Shown here one piece after another: positions 8,511 to 16,224 of a DNA stretch of 64,000 bases (positions are counted from its first letter, which is position 1; every line of letters begins with the position of its first letter). The stretch is taken from the NCBI RefSeq assembly GCF_019837165.1, contig NZ_JAGYHC010000001.1, positions 3,844,001 through 3,908,000 on the forward strand, in the 5' to 3' direction. The stretch comes from Virgibacillus sp. NKC19-3. GTDB lineage: Bacteria > Bacillota > Bacilli > Bacillales > Amphibacillaceae. The notes beneath the pieces are model-generated. The model was not told the DNA's origin, made no database searches, and worked only from the letters and a program-made list of their open reading frames with translations. The position numbers and the translations under genes are program-made.

Positions 8511-8547
8511 TATAACTAGTTATAGTAAGATATAATCAATTATATCT
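8511..8547 (+). promoter_or_regulatory. Two adjacent palindromes in front of modA, candidate operators
   Basis: TATAACTAGTTATA (8511-8524) is a perfect 14-bp palindrome. AGATATAATCAATTATATCT (8528-8547) is a perfect 20-bp one whose arms are 9 bp around CA. The second ends 2 nt before the modA ribosome site AGAGGTGG, so a bound regulator would block transcription or loading. They share the TATAA/TTATA half-site. The position beside a YvgK-type regulator makes molybdate control likely. Confidence 0.55.
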
Positions 8548-8562
8548 ACAGAGGTGGAAAGC

Positions 8563-9372
8563 ATGCAAAAACAGTTTACGTTCATCGGCATTCTATTATG
8601 TTTACTTTTGATTGTCACGGCATGTGCAAATGATCAGAGCACAGACCAATCCTCTGATAATACGGAGACGGAAACAGAGGAGGAGGTTGAACTGACCATT
8701 TCAGCGGCGGCAAGTTTGAATGATGCCATGGACGAGATACAGGCAATTTACCAAGAGGAGCATCCCGAAGTAGATCTGAAATTTAATTTTGGAAGTTCTG
8801 GTTCACTCCAGCAGCAAATCTCCCAAGGCGCACCGGCTGATCTATTTTTTTCAGCGGCAGAAGATAAATTTGATATATTGGTTAGTAACGGAGATATTGC
8901 AGAAGAAGATGGTAAAGCTCTACTCGGGAATGAACTCGTAATGATTGTCCCAGAGGAGGAAGAGGCGGTTACAGACTTTGCGGATCTTGCAACATCAGAG
9001 GCAGAAAGTATTGCCATTGGGACTCCTGAATCGGTACCCGCAGGAGAGTATGCCAAGGAATCCCTTGAAAATATGGACTTATGGGAAGAAATCGAGCCAA
9101 AAATCGTGTACGCGAAAGATGTCAGACAGGTATTATCCTATGTAGAAACTAAAAATGTTGATGCAGGAATGGTATATAAGACAGATGCTTTGATTTCTGA
9201 TGAGGTCAATATCGTTTCAACGGCGGCTTCCGATACACATGCACCAATTACATATCCAGTCGGCATTCTCAAGGACTCCGAACATTACGAGGCAGCTGAG
9301 GATTTTTATAACTTCCTGCAGAGCGATACGGCATTGAAGGTGTTTGAGGAATATGGATTTACTACTGACTGA
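8563..9372 (+). CDS. modA: Molybdate ABC transporter substrate-binding lipoprotein
   Basis: 269-residue lipoprotein: signal peptide with lipobox VTAC at about residues 18-21, an acidic Thr/Glu linker, then the ModA fold (LTISAAASLNDAMDEIQ, FNFGSSGSLQQQI, GAPADLFFSA, DAGMVYKTDA). The two serines after the AAASL and GSSGSL turns are the usual oxyanion contacts. It captures molybdate or tungstate outside the membrane and hands it to ModB. The start ATG 8563 has AGAGGTGG 5-6 nt upstream; GTG 8554 lies inside that site. It overlaps modB at its 3' end. Confidence 0.93.
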   Translation: MQKQFTFIGILLCLLLIVTACANDQSTDQSSDNTETETEEEVELTISAAASLNDAMDEIQAIYQEEHPEVDLKFNFGSSGSLQQQISQGAPADLFFSAAEDKFDILVSNGDIAEEDGKALLGNELVMIVPEEEEAVTDFADLATSEAESIAIGTPESVPAGEYAKESLENMDLWEEIEPKIVYAKDVRQVLSYVETKNVDAGMVYKTDALISDEVNIVSTAASDTHAPITYPVGILKDSEHYEAAEDFYNFLQSDTALKVFEEYGFTTD

Positions 9373-10021
9373 GGAATTTTTACGCCCGATATGGCTGTCC
9401 TTAAAAGTTGCTTTGTTAGCCGGCATCATCGTAATTATATTGGGAACCTTGGCTGGCCGGATTTTAGCTCGAAAAAAATTCAGGGGAGAAGCTGTTTTGG
9501 AGACGATCCTTATGCTCCCTATGGTGCTTCCGCCTACGGTAGTTGGATTCTTGCTTATTGTTATCTTTGGAAGGAATAGCATAGCGGGACAGGCTATCGA
9601 ATGGCTTTTTCATCAGCCTGTTATTTTTACTTGGGTAGCTGCCGTGATTGCATCTGCTGTTGTCGCATTCCCGCTTATGTACCAATCAGCGAAATCGGGA
9701 TTTAGAGGAGTAGATCCGAGCATTGAAGAAGCAGCAAGGGTAGACGGCGCAACAGAGAGGAAAATAGTACTTTTGATTTCGATTCCTCTAGCCTCAACGT
9801 CACTTATCTCCGGAAGTATTTTAAGTTTCACGCGCGCTTTAGGGGAATTTGGTGCTACTTTAATGTTTGCAGGCAATATTCCAGGAGAAACGCAGACCAT
9901 TCCTACAGCCATTTATATAGCCCTGAATTCCGGGAATATGGAAATGGCTTGGGCCTGGGTCATTTCTATGATCATCATCTCCTTTGTGATGCTCCTAATT
10001 GTCCAGAAAAAACAAGGATAA
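9353..10021 (+). CDS. modB: Molybdate ABC transporter permease
   Basis: 222-residue inner-membrane permease with five or six helices and the EAA loop EEAARVDGATERKIVLLISI that docks on the ATPase. The start ATG 9353 lies inside modA (20-bp overlap), preceded by AAGGTG and GAGG, consistent with translational coupling. No modC ATPase follows, as in Bacillus subtilis yvgLM; the energising subunit must be encoded elsewhere or shared. A terminator closes the two-gene operon. Confidence 0.92.
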   Translation: MDLLLTEEFLRPIWLSLKVALLAGIIVIILGTLAGRILARKKFRGEAVLETILMLPMVLPPTVVGFLLIVIFGRNSIAGQAIEWLFHQPVIFTWVAAVIASAVVAFPLMYQSAKSGFRGVDPSIEEAARVDGATERKIVLLISIPLASTSLISGSILSFTRALGEFGATLMFAGNIPGETQTIPTAIYIALNSGNMEMAWAWVISMIIISFVMLLIVQKKQG

Positions 10022-10048
10022 CATTTATAAAATCTCCCTGTCAGAGAT

Positions 10049-10062
10049 CATTATCGATAATG
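10049..10062. other. Palindrome after modB
   Basis: CATTATCGATAATG, a perfect 14-bp palindrome between the modB stop and its terminator. No function assigned; it may be chance in AT-rich DNA. Confidence 0.25.
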
Positions 10063-10073
10063 TATGATAAATA

Positions 10074-10116
10074 AAAAAAGCCAAAAACCAGTATTTATAG
10101 TGATTTTGGCTTTTTT
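10074..10116 (+). terminator. Terminator of modAB
   Basis: AAAAAAGCCAAAA (10074-10086) pairs with TTTTGGCTTTTTT (10104-10116), ending in a U-run. The flanking A-run lets it work in both directions. Confidence 0.85.
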
Positions 10117-10203
10117 GTTATCTGCAAAATTAGGGATAGGCGTTCTTTTTTATACCATTTCCCGAACTTTTCCCGATAAATAACGTACAGATCAGGTCCC
10201 CCG

Positions 10204-10655
10204 GTTCTGATGAAGTAATGCCTCATTACTCGGATGAATGACGATGCCCAGGGCGTTCTGCTCTGAATGGGGCTTCATTACCCGAATGAGTGACCTTTCT
10301 TTTGGATTTCCGCTCTGAATGGGGCTTCATTACCCGAATGAGTGACCTTTCTTTTGGATTTCCGCTCTGTACGGGACTTCATTACCCGAATGAGTGACCT
10401 TTCTTTTGGATTTCCGCTCTGTACGGGACTTCATCAACCCGATGAGTGACCTTTCTTTTGGATTTCCGCTCTGAATGGGGCTTCATTACCCGAATGAGTG
10501 ACCTTTCTTTTGGATTTCCGCTCTGTACGGGACTTCATCAACCCGATGAGTGACCTTTCTTTTGGATTTCCGCTCTGAATGGGGCTTCATTACCCGAATG
10601 AGTGACCTTTCTTTTGGATTTCTGCTCTGAACGGGACTTCATTACCCGGATGAGT
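10204..10655. repeat. 52-bp tandem repeat array, about 8 units, with a covarying hairpin
   Basis: Units begin with GCTCTG at 10260, 10312, 10364, 10416, 10468, 10520, 10572 and 10624 (last one partial), exactly 52 bp apart. A degenerate unit lies at 10204. Types run A A B C A C A D. Each unit carries a 5-bp stem and 5-nt loop: TCATT-ACCCG-AATGA in A and B, TCATC-AACCC-GATGA in C (a T-A pair replaced by C-G), and TCATT-ACCCG-GATGA in D and in the degenerate unit. The rest of the unit (GACCTTTCTTTTGGATTTCC) is almost invariant. The period is not a multiple of three and frames are closed, so it is not coding. The C-A pair itself is duplicated (104-bp period). Confidence 0.9.
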
Positions 10656-10757
10656 CTTCTTTTCAGCAACTTTCGTGTTCATAAACCTAGCCAACTCAAA
10701 ATCATCTTTTTGCAACGTTAGATACACCTTCTCTGCTCCCAACGTGTCGCCCTTCTT

Positions 10758-11096
10758 CTAATACTCCAATTGACGCAGGGATAAATGAATTTCTTGTTCG
10801 TCCTCTTTTTTTACGTTGTATTTGCGTATCCTGCTGTCAATTTTCTTTTGTTGTTTGCTGCCCGATTTCCATCTATTGATAAATTGGAAAACAAATTCTC
10901 CCCAAATGGAAATCATACCGCGTGACCCAAGGTGAAATCCCATTTGCTCCTTCTCCGAAAGCGGCAGTTGCGTGTTTTCTTCAAATTCTTTTTTATAATC
11001 GCCTTGAATGATAATATGCCACTCCTTATTCGTCAATGCGGTAAGCAGCTCCTCAGCGTTATTGGCTTTAACATAAGCATCCTTATCCAATTCCAA
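10758..11096 (-). CDS. Conserved-looking protein of unknown function
   Basis: About 112 residues, soluble and charged, no signal peptide or membrane helix. Features are an acidic N-terminal half (DAYVKANNAEELLTALT), a central GFHLGSRGMISIWGEF segment and a lysine-rich C-terminus. I do not recognise it. The ribosome site AGGGGG at 11105-11110 fits TTG starts at 11099 or 11096 better than the GTG at 11105, which overlaps it. The 52-bp repeat array lies just downstream. Confidence 0.55.
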   Translation of the reverse strand: MELDKDAYVKANNAEELLTALTNKEWHIIIQGDYKKEFEENTQLPLSEKEQMGFHLGSRGMISIWGEFVFQFINRWKSGSKQQKKIDSRIRKYNVKKEDEQEIHLSLRQLEY

Positions 11097-11166
11097 CAAA
11101 CTCACCCCCTACAATAAGAATAACCTGACTTAATTTTAACATAATTCATTCAATAATTTGAACCAA

Positions 11167-11568
11167 TTAAGGGGCAAATCCATAGAAAGTCAGTATAAAA
11201 ATAAAGAAGGATATATAACCGAAGCCCATCAATACAACAAGCCAAAATAGGTACATCATAACTCTTGCCCACGACCTATCAAACCAATTTTGGGTTAAGC
11301 GAAATAATCTGTATGCCATTATCAAAAATAAGGGGACAATGTATAAATATGAAAAAGCACTTACCCAAGTAAAAAGTTTTCCGAAGCCTCCATCTACGGG
11401 CCCATCGTATAAGTGATAATTAATAGAAATATACCTAATTCCAACCGTAAATAGGATAGATAATAACGTAAAATAAGAGAGAATGGTAATTTTTATACCT
11501 CTTTTTTCTCCTTTTAATACCACATATAGAAGAACTAAAAAGAGAATCAAAACCATTATTTTAAACAT
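11167..11568 (-). CDS. Membrane protein of unknown function, four helices
   Basis: 133 residues with four hydrophobic helices at about 3-19, 27-47, 67-89 and 105-130 and short loops. No recognised motif. The start ATG 11568 is preceded by AGAGGTGAATC. It ends about 70 bp upstream of the next minus-strand gene, so the two may form an operon. Function unknown. Confidence 0.6.
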   Translation of the reverse strand: MFKIMVLILFLVLLYVVLKGEKRGIKITILSYFTLLSILFTVGIRYISINYHLYDGPVDGGFGKLFTWVSAFSYLYIVPLFLIMAYRLFRLTQNWFDRSWARVMMYLFWLVVLMGFGYISFFIFILTFYGFAP

Positions 11569-11983
11569 GATTCACCTCTGATAATACAAGATTTAGATAT
11601 AAAGTGTTTTTATAAATAGTATAATTGTTTACTAATCTAGCAACATCCACTGCATCTGACGTCTGAAACAGTCTTAATACTAGTCTATTCGTAGTAAGCG
11701 TTTTATTCGCACGATCGTATAGCAATAAAATCCCCCTTCATTCCTTCAGTACATTTTCAATCTCCACCCATTTTAACATAACCTTCGAACTATTTTTAAA
11801 TTCATTTTCAAATTCTGAATTCATGAAGAATGGATGGATGAAGCATTATACCAAGGGGCAAAAGAACGCGTCCCTTTACTTGTTGAAATTATTCAACTCC
11901 GGGTAGTTAAACACGCGTTTTTTTGTTACGCTTAGAAAGGGAAAGCGTTTTATATGGATCATTCGTATGGGGGAGATTTTGTT
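11569..11983. other. Intergenic region before the NADH dehydrogenase gene
   Basis: About 415 bases. The only open stretch is 11834-11935, a 33-codon frame (MDEALYQGAKERVPLLVEII at its start) that looks protein-like but has no ribosome site, so it may be a gene remnant. An A/T-rich segment around 11600-11700 could hold the promoter of the membrane protein. Nothing else supported. Confidence 0.35.
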
Positions 11984-13045
11984 ATGAAAAGACTAGTCAT
12001 TTTAGGGGGCGGCTATGGTGGACTTAAAGTCTTGACAGGCTTATTGGAACATCAGTTGCCTGAAGATATACATATTACAATGATGGATAGAAATCCATAT
12101 CATTCCGTAAAAACAGAATTTTATACAATTGCGGCGGGAACCTCAGCAGAGAGGGATGTACGCATGGATTTCCCCGATGATAAACGAGTGAATTACGTTT
12201 ATGGAGAAATCACGAAAATTGATACTGGCAACAGGCAAATTTGGATCAGAGAAAACGACAACCCGATTTCTTATGATTACTTAGTGATTGGGTTAGGTTG
12301 TGAGGATGATTATCATGGCGTTAAAGGGGCAGCGGAGTTCACACATAGTGTCCAAACATTCGCCAAGGCCAGACGGACAGGACTGGCAGTCGGTAATCTG
12401 GATGCTTATGGAAAAGTCACCATCGTTGGTGCAGGTCTGAGCGGTATCGAAGTCGCTTCTGAAATTAGGGAAAGTAGAAAAGATCTAAATATCCGATTAC
12501 TAGACAGGGGAGAGTCTGTATTAAAGGCATTTGATACAAAAGTTCAGGAGTACGTACAAGAATGGTTTGTAAAAAATGATGTTGACGTTTTTCACCACTC
12601 CAGGGTGGAATATGTAGAGGAACAAGGCGTGTGCAACAAAGGCGTATGTTATGTGGATGACGTCACGATTTGGACAGCAGGCGTACGGCCGAATTATTTA
12701 GTAAGGGAATTACCGCTTGAAAAAGATGAACAAGAAAAAATTGTGGTGAATGATTATTTCCAAGTTCCAGGGCAGGAACATATTTATGTCGTTGGCGACT
12801 GTGCGTCATCTTATCATTCACCAAGCGCACAACTAGCAGGACAGCAGGGAGAACAAATCGCTGAGGTGTTACTGGCTGTATTGCAGGATAAAGAACCAGT
12901 CAAGCCAAAAGAAATAAAACTGAAAGGCACGCTCGGATCCTTAGGAAAATCAGATGGATTTGGCAATATGATGCAAAAATCCGTAACCGGATACCTGCCA
13001 CGATTGGCTAAGTCTGGCGTACTTTGGTTGAACAAGCGCCATTAA
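11984..13045 (+). CDS. NADH dehydrogenase-like FAD oxidoreductase (YutJ type)
   Basis: 353-residue two-dinucleotide-binding flavoprotein of the NDH-2 family. The FAD motif LVILGGGYGGLK is at residues 3-14, the NAD motif VTIVGAGLSGIEV is near 140, and the second FAD motif HIYVVGDCASS is near 265. The C-terminal MQKSVTGYLPRLAKSGVLWL helix matches Bacillus YutJ and probably makes membrane contact. It passes electrons from NADH to quinone without pumping. The start ATG 11984 follows GGGGGAG by 8 nt; the upstream ATG 11954 lacks a site. Monocistronic, with a hairpin after it. Confidence 0.85.
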   Translation: MKRLVILGGGYGGLKVLTGLLEHQLPEDIHITMMDRNPYHSVKTEFYTIAAGTSAERDVRMDFPDDKRVNYVYGEITKIDTGNRQIWIRENDNPISYDYLVIGLGCEDDYHGVKGAAEFTHSVQTFAKARRTGLAVGNLDAYGKVTIVGAGLSGIEVASEIRESRKDLNIRLLDRGESVLKAFDTKVQEYVQEWFVKNDVDVFHHSRVEYVEEQGVCNKGVCYVDDVTIWTAGVRPNYLVRELPLEKDEQEKIVVNDYFQVPGQEHIYVVGDCASSYHSPSAQLAGQQGEQIAEVLLAVLQDKEPVKPKEIKLKGTLGSLGKSDGFGNMMQKSVTGYLPRLAKSGVLWLNKRH

Positions 13046-13049
13046 TGGA

Positions 13050-13083
13050 AAGAGCCATAATTTCAGATGAGATTATGGCTCTT
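13050..13083 (+). terminator. Hairpin after the NADH dehydrogenase gene
   Basis: AAGAGCCATAAT (13050-13061) pairs with ATTATGGCTCTT (13072-13083), a perfect 12-bp stem with a 10-nt loop. No U-run follows, so it may be a weak terminator or an mRNA 3'-end stabiliser. Confidence 0.65.
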
Positions 13084-13178
13084 CCCATTTACATAAACTT
13101 AACCTGTATTTAGCACCGGCTTAAACAAAATATTGTACATTTGCATTAGCAATGACACAGCTTATCCGGAGGTGTACA

Positions 13179-13238
13179 ATGCGATTGCTTGCTAAAGTAA
13201 GTGTCTGTCTTGGAGCTGTCCTACTATGTATGCTGTAA
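13179..13238 (+). CDS. Candidate 19-residue hydrophobic peptide
   Basis: ATG 13179 preceded by GGAGGTG at ideal spacing encodes MRLLAKVSVCLGAVLLCML, a positively charged start and a hydrophobic core, then TAA. It looks like a tiny membrane peptide or a signal peptide cut short by a stop. No continuing frame is seen. A 12-bp hairpin follows at 13268. The ribosome site is the only reason to call it. Confidence 0.4.
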   Translation: MRLLAKVSVCLGAVLLCML

Positions 13239-13267
13239 CTAGAATAATCACATTACTTCATCTATCC

Positions 13268-13300
13268 GTAGGGCTCTTGAATAACATCCAAGAGCCCTAC
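13268..13300. terminator. Strong hairpin between small ORF and repeat protein
   Basis: GTAGGGCTCTTG (13268-13279) pairs perfectly with CAAGAGCCCTAC (13289-13300), 9-nt loop. Neither side has a clear U-run, but the position suits the end of both the plus-strand peptide and the minus-strand secreted protein. Confidence 0.6.
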
Positions 13301-13331
13301 CCCTAATTTGACAAATTACGACAAAACCTGG

Positions 13332-13357
13332 GGCGTTCCTGTCACTGTTCGCCCCGA
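13332..13357. repeat. REP-like element of the second family, degenerate copy
   Basis: GGGGCG and CGCCCC flank TTCCTGTCACTGTT. The core GGCGTTCCTGTCACTG resembles GGCGTGCCTGTCACTTG at 30829. It overlaps the stop codon of the adjacent minus-strand gene. Confidence 0.4.
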
Positions 13358-14034
13358 TCAAATGGGAATAATTTTTGATTTTTGGCTTCGTCTGCATGTT
13401 TTGTGATGATTTCATCAAAGAGTTGCTGCGTGTCTTTATCTTTTGTATTGATGCGAAGTTGCTCGGCACTTTGGATTACTTTTACTTCTTGCACTTCTTT
13501 ATGAATGTCGACCCAGTCTTTTCCTTCTGTATCAATGCCCAAAATGGTTGCCTCGTGGTTGACTGTGGTTTCAAATACTTCCTTTTGTAATGCCTCCATA
13601 TCCTTTCCTTCTGTAGCAATATCTAATTCATTTGCTCTTTTTTTCAACCGCTCTTCCTGAACTTCTTTCGCTAACGCTTCTGGTTCTTTCCCTTCTGCTT
13701 CAATGCCCATTTCTTCTGCCTTTTCCATCACTTTCTGATGATGGACTTCTTTTGCAAGCGACTTGAAATCTTTCCCTTCTGTTTCCACGCCCATTTCTTG
13801 TGCTGCTCGTTTTATTTTAGTTTCTTTCACTTCTTTTCTTAACGTTTCCGCATCTTTTCCTTCCTCGTCAATACCTAGTTCCTCTGCTTGGTACTTTACA
13901 AATGCCTCACTTTTGAAAAAGCCGGCTTTTTCGTGCCCTTCCTCATCATGAGGATCTGCCGAAACCGACGAAATCGGACCAACAAACGCCAGTGACAGCA
14001 ACATTGCAGTAAGTATCCATAAACCTTTTTTCAT
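13342..14034 (-). CDS. Secreted protein of six 28-residue repeats
   Basis: 230 residues with a signal peptide (MKKGLWILTAMLLSLAF, cleavage near SVSA-DP). The rest is six tandem 28-residue units beginning near residue 48. Consensus: A.E.GI.TEGKD, then five residues, L.KEV.E.K. Each unit has an invariant-like EGKD turn and an amphipathic KEV helix; the last unit is degenerate (NTKDKD). This looks like an elongated helical-repeat surface or matrix protein with a highly charged, acidic surface suited to salt. Function unknown. The start ATG 14034 has GGAAGGATG just upstream; a longer frame to 14187 lies in the neighbouring terminator. The stop codon lies in a REP-like sequence. Confidence 0.75.
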   Translation of the reverse strand: MKKGLWILTAMLLSLAFVGPISSVSADPHDEEGHEKAGFFKSEAFVKYQAEELGIDEEGKDAETLRKEVKETKIKRAAQEMGVETEGKDFKSLAKEVHHQKVMEKAEEMGIEAEGKEPEALAKEVQEERLKKRANELDIATEGKDMEALQKEVFETTVNHEATILGIDTEGKDWVDIHKEVQEVKVIQSAEQLRINTKDKDTQQLFDEIITKHADEAKNQKLFPFDRGEQ

Positions 14035-14131
14035 CTTATCATCCTTCCTCGCTTGGAATTTCCTTCGTTTTATAGCATTTCCCAAGTATGGCTGATCAAT
14101 GAGGAAAACAAGCAAAAGTTTATTTATCATA

Positions 14132-14184
14132 AAATACGAAAAGACACGTCCCTCCTTTTTGCAGGGACGTGTCTTTTCGTATTT
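14132..14184 (-). terminator. Long 22-bp stem after the methyltransferase gene
   Basis: AAATACGAAAAGACACGTCC (first 20 bases of the arm 14132-14153) is matched perfectly by the arm 14163-14184, with a 9-nt loop. It begins 4 nt after the methyltransferase stop and reads into T-rich DNA on the minus strand. It is longer than most terminators and may be a REP or MITE-like element used as one. Confidence 0.7.
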
Positions 14185-14187
14185 CAT

Positions 14188-14937
14188 TCATTCCGTTGAT
14201 AAAAATTCCTTTTCTGCTGCTATCATTAAAAACATGGGTCTTCGATTTTCATCTTGCATTTCAGGTACAGACCTCACCATTTCATCAGAAGGCATTGGTT
14301 CCTTGACTGCCCTGATATGAAAACCAGTATGAATTAGATCGTTGATGTAGGTTGAAATCGTGCGATGGTATTTTATAACACGCTCTGATAAGAATGTTGT
14401 GTCACGTTTCCCTTCTGATTGGTAGTTGTCAACCGGCCAATGCAGGCGACTCCCTTGATCATCAACATACCAATCTTGTTCGTTCCTAGACGTAAAGATT
14501 GGATGTTCCACAGAGAATAAAAAAGTACCACCTGGCTTTAGAGAATTAGAAACGCTTTGACAGATTGCCTCAAATGATTTCGTATAATGAAAAGCTAGCG
14601 AACTGATCACCACATCGAAAGGATCGTTTGCAAAATCAACGTCCTCCATTGGCATTTGTATATACGAAATAGAGGGATCATCCGTTTTTTCACGTGCCTT
14701 TTGAAGCATTTTTGCGGAAATGTCTACACCAACGACAGCCCGTGCCTGTTGCTCTCGAGCATAGCGGCAATGCCAACCAAAACCGCATCCCAGATCAAGC
14801 ACACGCTTATTTCGCAGACGGGGCATTAAGGTTTTTAACACATGCCATTCCCCCGCTCCTTCCAGTCCGTTAACGGATCGAGGCATTTGCGCATATGCAG
14901 AAAAGAAATCTGGATCATCATATTTATTCTGTTTCAC
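14188..14937 (-). CDS. Class I SAM-dependent methyltransferase
   Basis: 249-residue soluble methyltransferase. Motif I is VLDLGCGFGWHCRYA (about residues 45-59), the acidic loop is VVGVDISAKML, and motif II/III is FDVVISSLAFHYTKSF then LKPGGTFLFSVEHP. The EHPIF post-motif and the C-terminal YINDLIHTGFHIRAVKEP segment match the UbiE/YodH-like small-molecule methyltransferases. The substrate cannot be inferred. No operon partner. Confidence 0.85.
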   Translation of the reverse strand: MKQNKYDDPDFFSAYAQMPRSVNGLEGAGEWHVLKTLMPRLRNKRVLDLGCGFGWHCRYAREQQARAVVGVDISAKMLQKAREKTDDPSISYIQMPMEDVDFANDPFDVVISSLAFHYTKSFEAICQSVSNSLKPGGTFLFSVEHPIFTSRNEQDWYVDDQGSRLHWPVDNYQSEGKRDTTFLSERVIKYHRTISTYINDLIHTGFHIRAVKEPMPSDEMVRSVPEMQDENRRPMFLMIAAEKEFLSTE

Positions 14938-15077
14938 AAGCTATACATCTCCCTTATTGCTTGTCCATCATGTACGATAGGCATGTCAATATAAGTCTTG
15001 CGCCCATTTGCTTAATGGCTAAAGGCATTTATTCTAGGAACGTACTCTATGTCATGCAATCTCTTAGGTGAAAATGG

Positions 15078-15995
15078 TTATTTAAGACGATGCTCCGACT
15101 GTGCAAAGGCTGCTTTGTAATCGTGGTTAATCGTGCTTCGTGTACAAATAAAAATGATCACGTTCACAGCCAATAAAACGATGAAACCAGCAAGCCCTGT
15201 CAACCCGTTGAGCAATTCCGGATTTCCGCCAGCTACGATTATAATGCCTAGGGAAGTACCACCATTGATGACACCATGAAAAAATGCAGCCGGAAAAATG
15301 GAACGCGATTTAATCGTAATAAAAGACAAAATCGGTGATACAAGCATGCAAAACACCGTCATCATGAAGACACCAAAGATAGGGGTACTGGGGTAATTAT
15401 GACCTGCAAAGAGCGTCAGCGGCGCATGCCACGGCCCCCAGATGACTCCTATGAGCAAAGAGGCTTTCCAGAAACCAAGCTCGCGGAACTCCCTCAATAA
15501 AAATCCACGCCAGCCCACCTCTTCTCCAAAAGCGAAAATTGCATTAATGGTAACTCCGCCAATAATAGCTTGACCTAGGAGTAACCATAGCGGATGGAAA
15601 GGCAACATCTCAAATAAATCATTCATAGCTGCCGCAGTTCCCGTATCAAGCATGTCTATATAACCTTCCATGCCCAAATCAAGTGTTACACCTGGGAATA
15701 AAACAGCAACCAACGCGGTTAGCCCAACAAGCAACAGTGGAAAAATCGCAGCGGCCGGCCACCACCAATTTAGGCGTCCCGTGAACAATAACGGACGGGC
15801 GACTGCTTCTTTGTAGATCCATTTTTGGACGATAAAGACGGTAACAAGCGGAAAAAACATATATACGGTCATGAATATGCTTAAGAGAGGCATGTTACTT
15901 CCGAGACCACTAAGAAAAAACAAGGAAGCACTACCGAAGGTCAATACGTAGAGCCATAAAACATAAGTCAGGATCTTTCTTTTATTCATTCGCAA
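15078..15995 (-). CDS. CPBP family intramembrane metalloprotease
   Basis: 305-residue membrane protein with about eight helices. The CAAX/Abi (CPBP) catalytic motifs are present: EEVGWRGFLLREF (glutamate pair), WGPWHAPL (histidine) and FHGVINGG (second histidine). Bacterial members are putative membrane proteases, sometimes tied to bacteriocin immunity; no such genes are adjacent. The start is TTG 15995, with AGGTG 7 nt upstream; the next ATG is 6 nt into the gene and less well spaced. Confidence 0.85.
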   Translation of the reverse strand: MRMNKRKILTYVLWLYVLTFGSASLFFLSGLGSNMPLLSIFMTVYMFFPLVTVFIVQKWIYKEAVARPLLFTGRLNWWWPAAAIFPLLLVGLTALVAVLFPGVTLDLGMEGYIDMLDTGTAAAMNDLFEMLPFHPLWLLLGQAIIGGVTINAIFAFGEEVGWRGFLLREFRELGFWKASLLIGVIWGPWHAPLTLFAGHNYPSTPIFGVFMMTVFCMLVSPILSFITIKSRSIFPAAFFHGVINGGTSLGIIIVAGGNPELLNGLTGLAGFIVLLAVNVIIFICTRSTINHDYKAAFAQSEHRLK

Positions 15996-16224
15996 TTACA
16001 TTCACCTGCGTTATGTAATGTCAACATTTGATAAGCCATAAAACCAACCTCTCCCTTTTCTCATTATACTTAACATACGTAAATAAGCTTATGAAGTTTC
16101 AAAAATTAAGAAGCCAATATCTTTTGAATTCTCATCATATTTTTTATATAATTTCATTCCATTAACGCTACATTACCCCAAAACCCATTCATTAAAAACG
16201 CTGTTATTCCTACTGATGTTACTT

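Noticed and set aside
9217-9912. Minus-strand open frames across modA/modB
   Set aside because: Shadows of strongly supported genes; no ribosome sites and no family features.
10021-10116. A missing or cryptic modC ATPase after modB
   Set aside because: The operon ends at a strong terminator; no ATPase motifs follow.
10204-10655. CRISPR array
   Set aside because: The 52-bp units abut one another with no unique spacers, and no cas genes are in the window.
11834-11935. 33-residue gene upstream of the NADH dehydrogenase
   Set aside because: Protein-like composition but no ribosome site; at most a remnant.
13375-13951. Plus-strand frames opposite the repeat protein
   Set aside because: They mirror the 28-residue repeats and have no ribosome sites.
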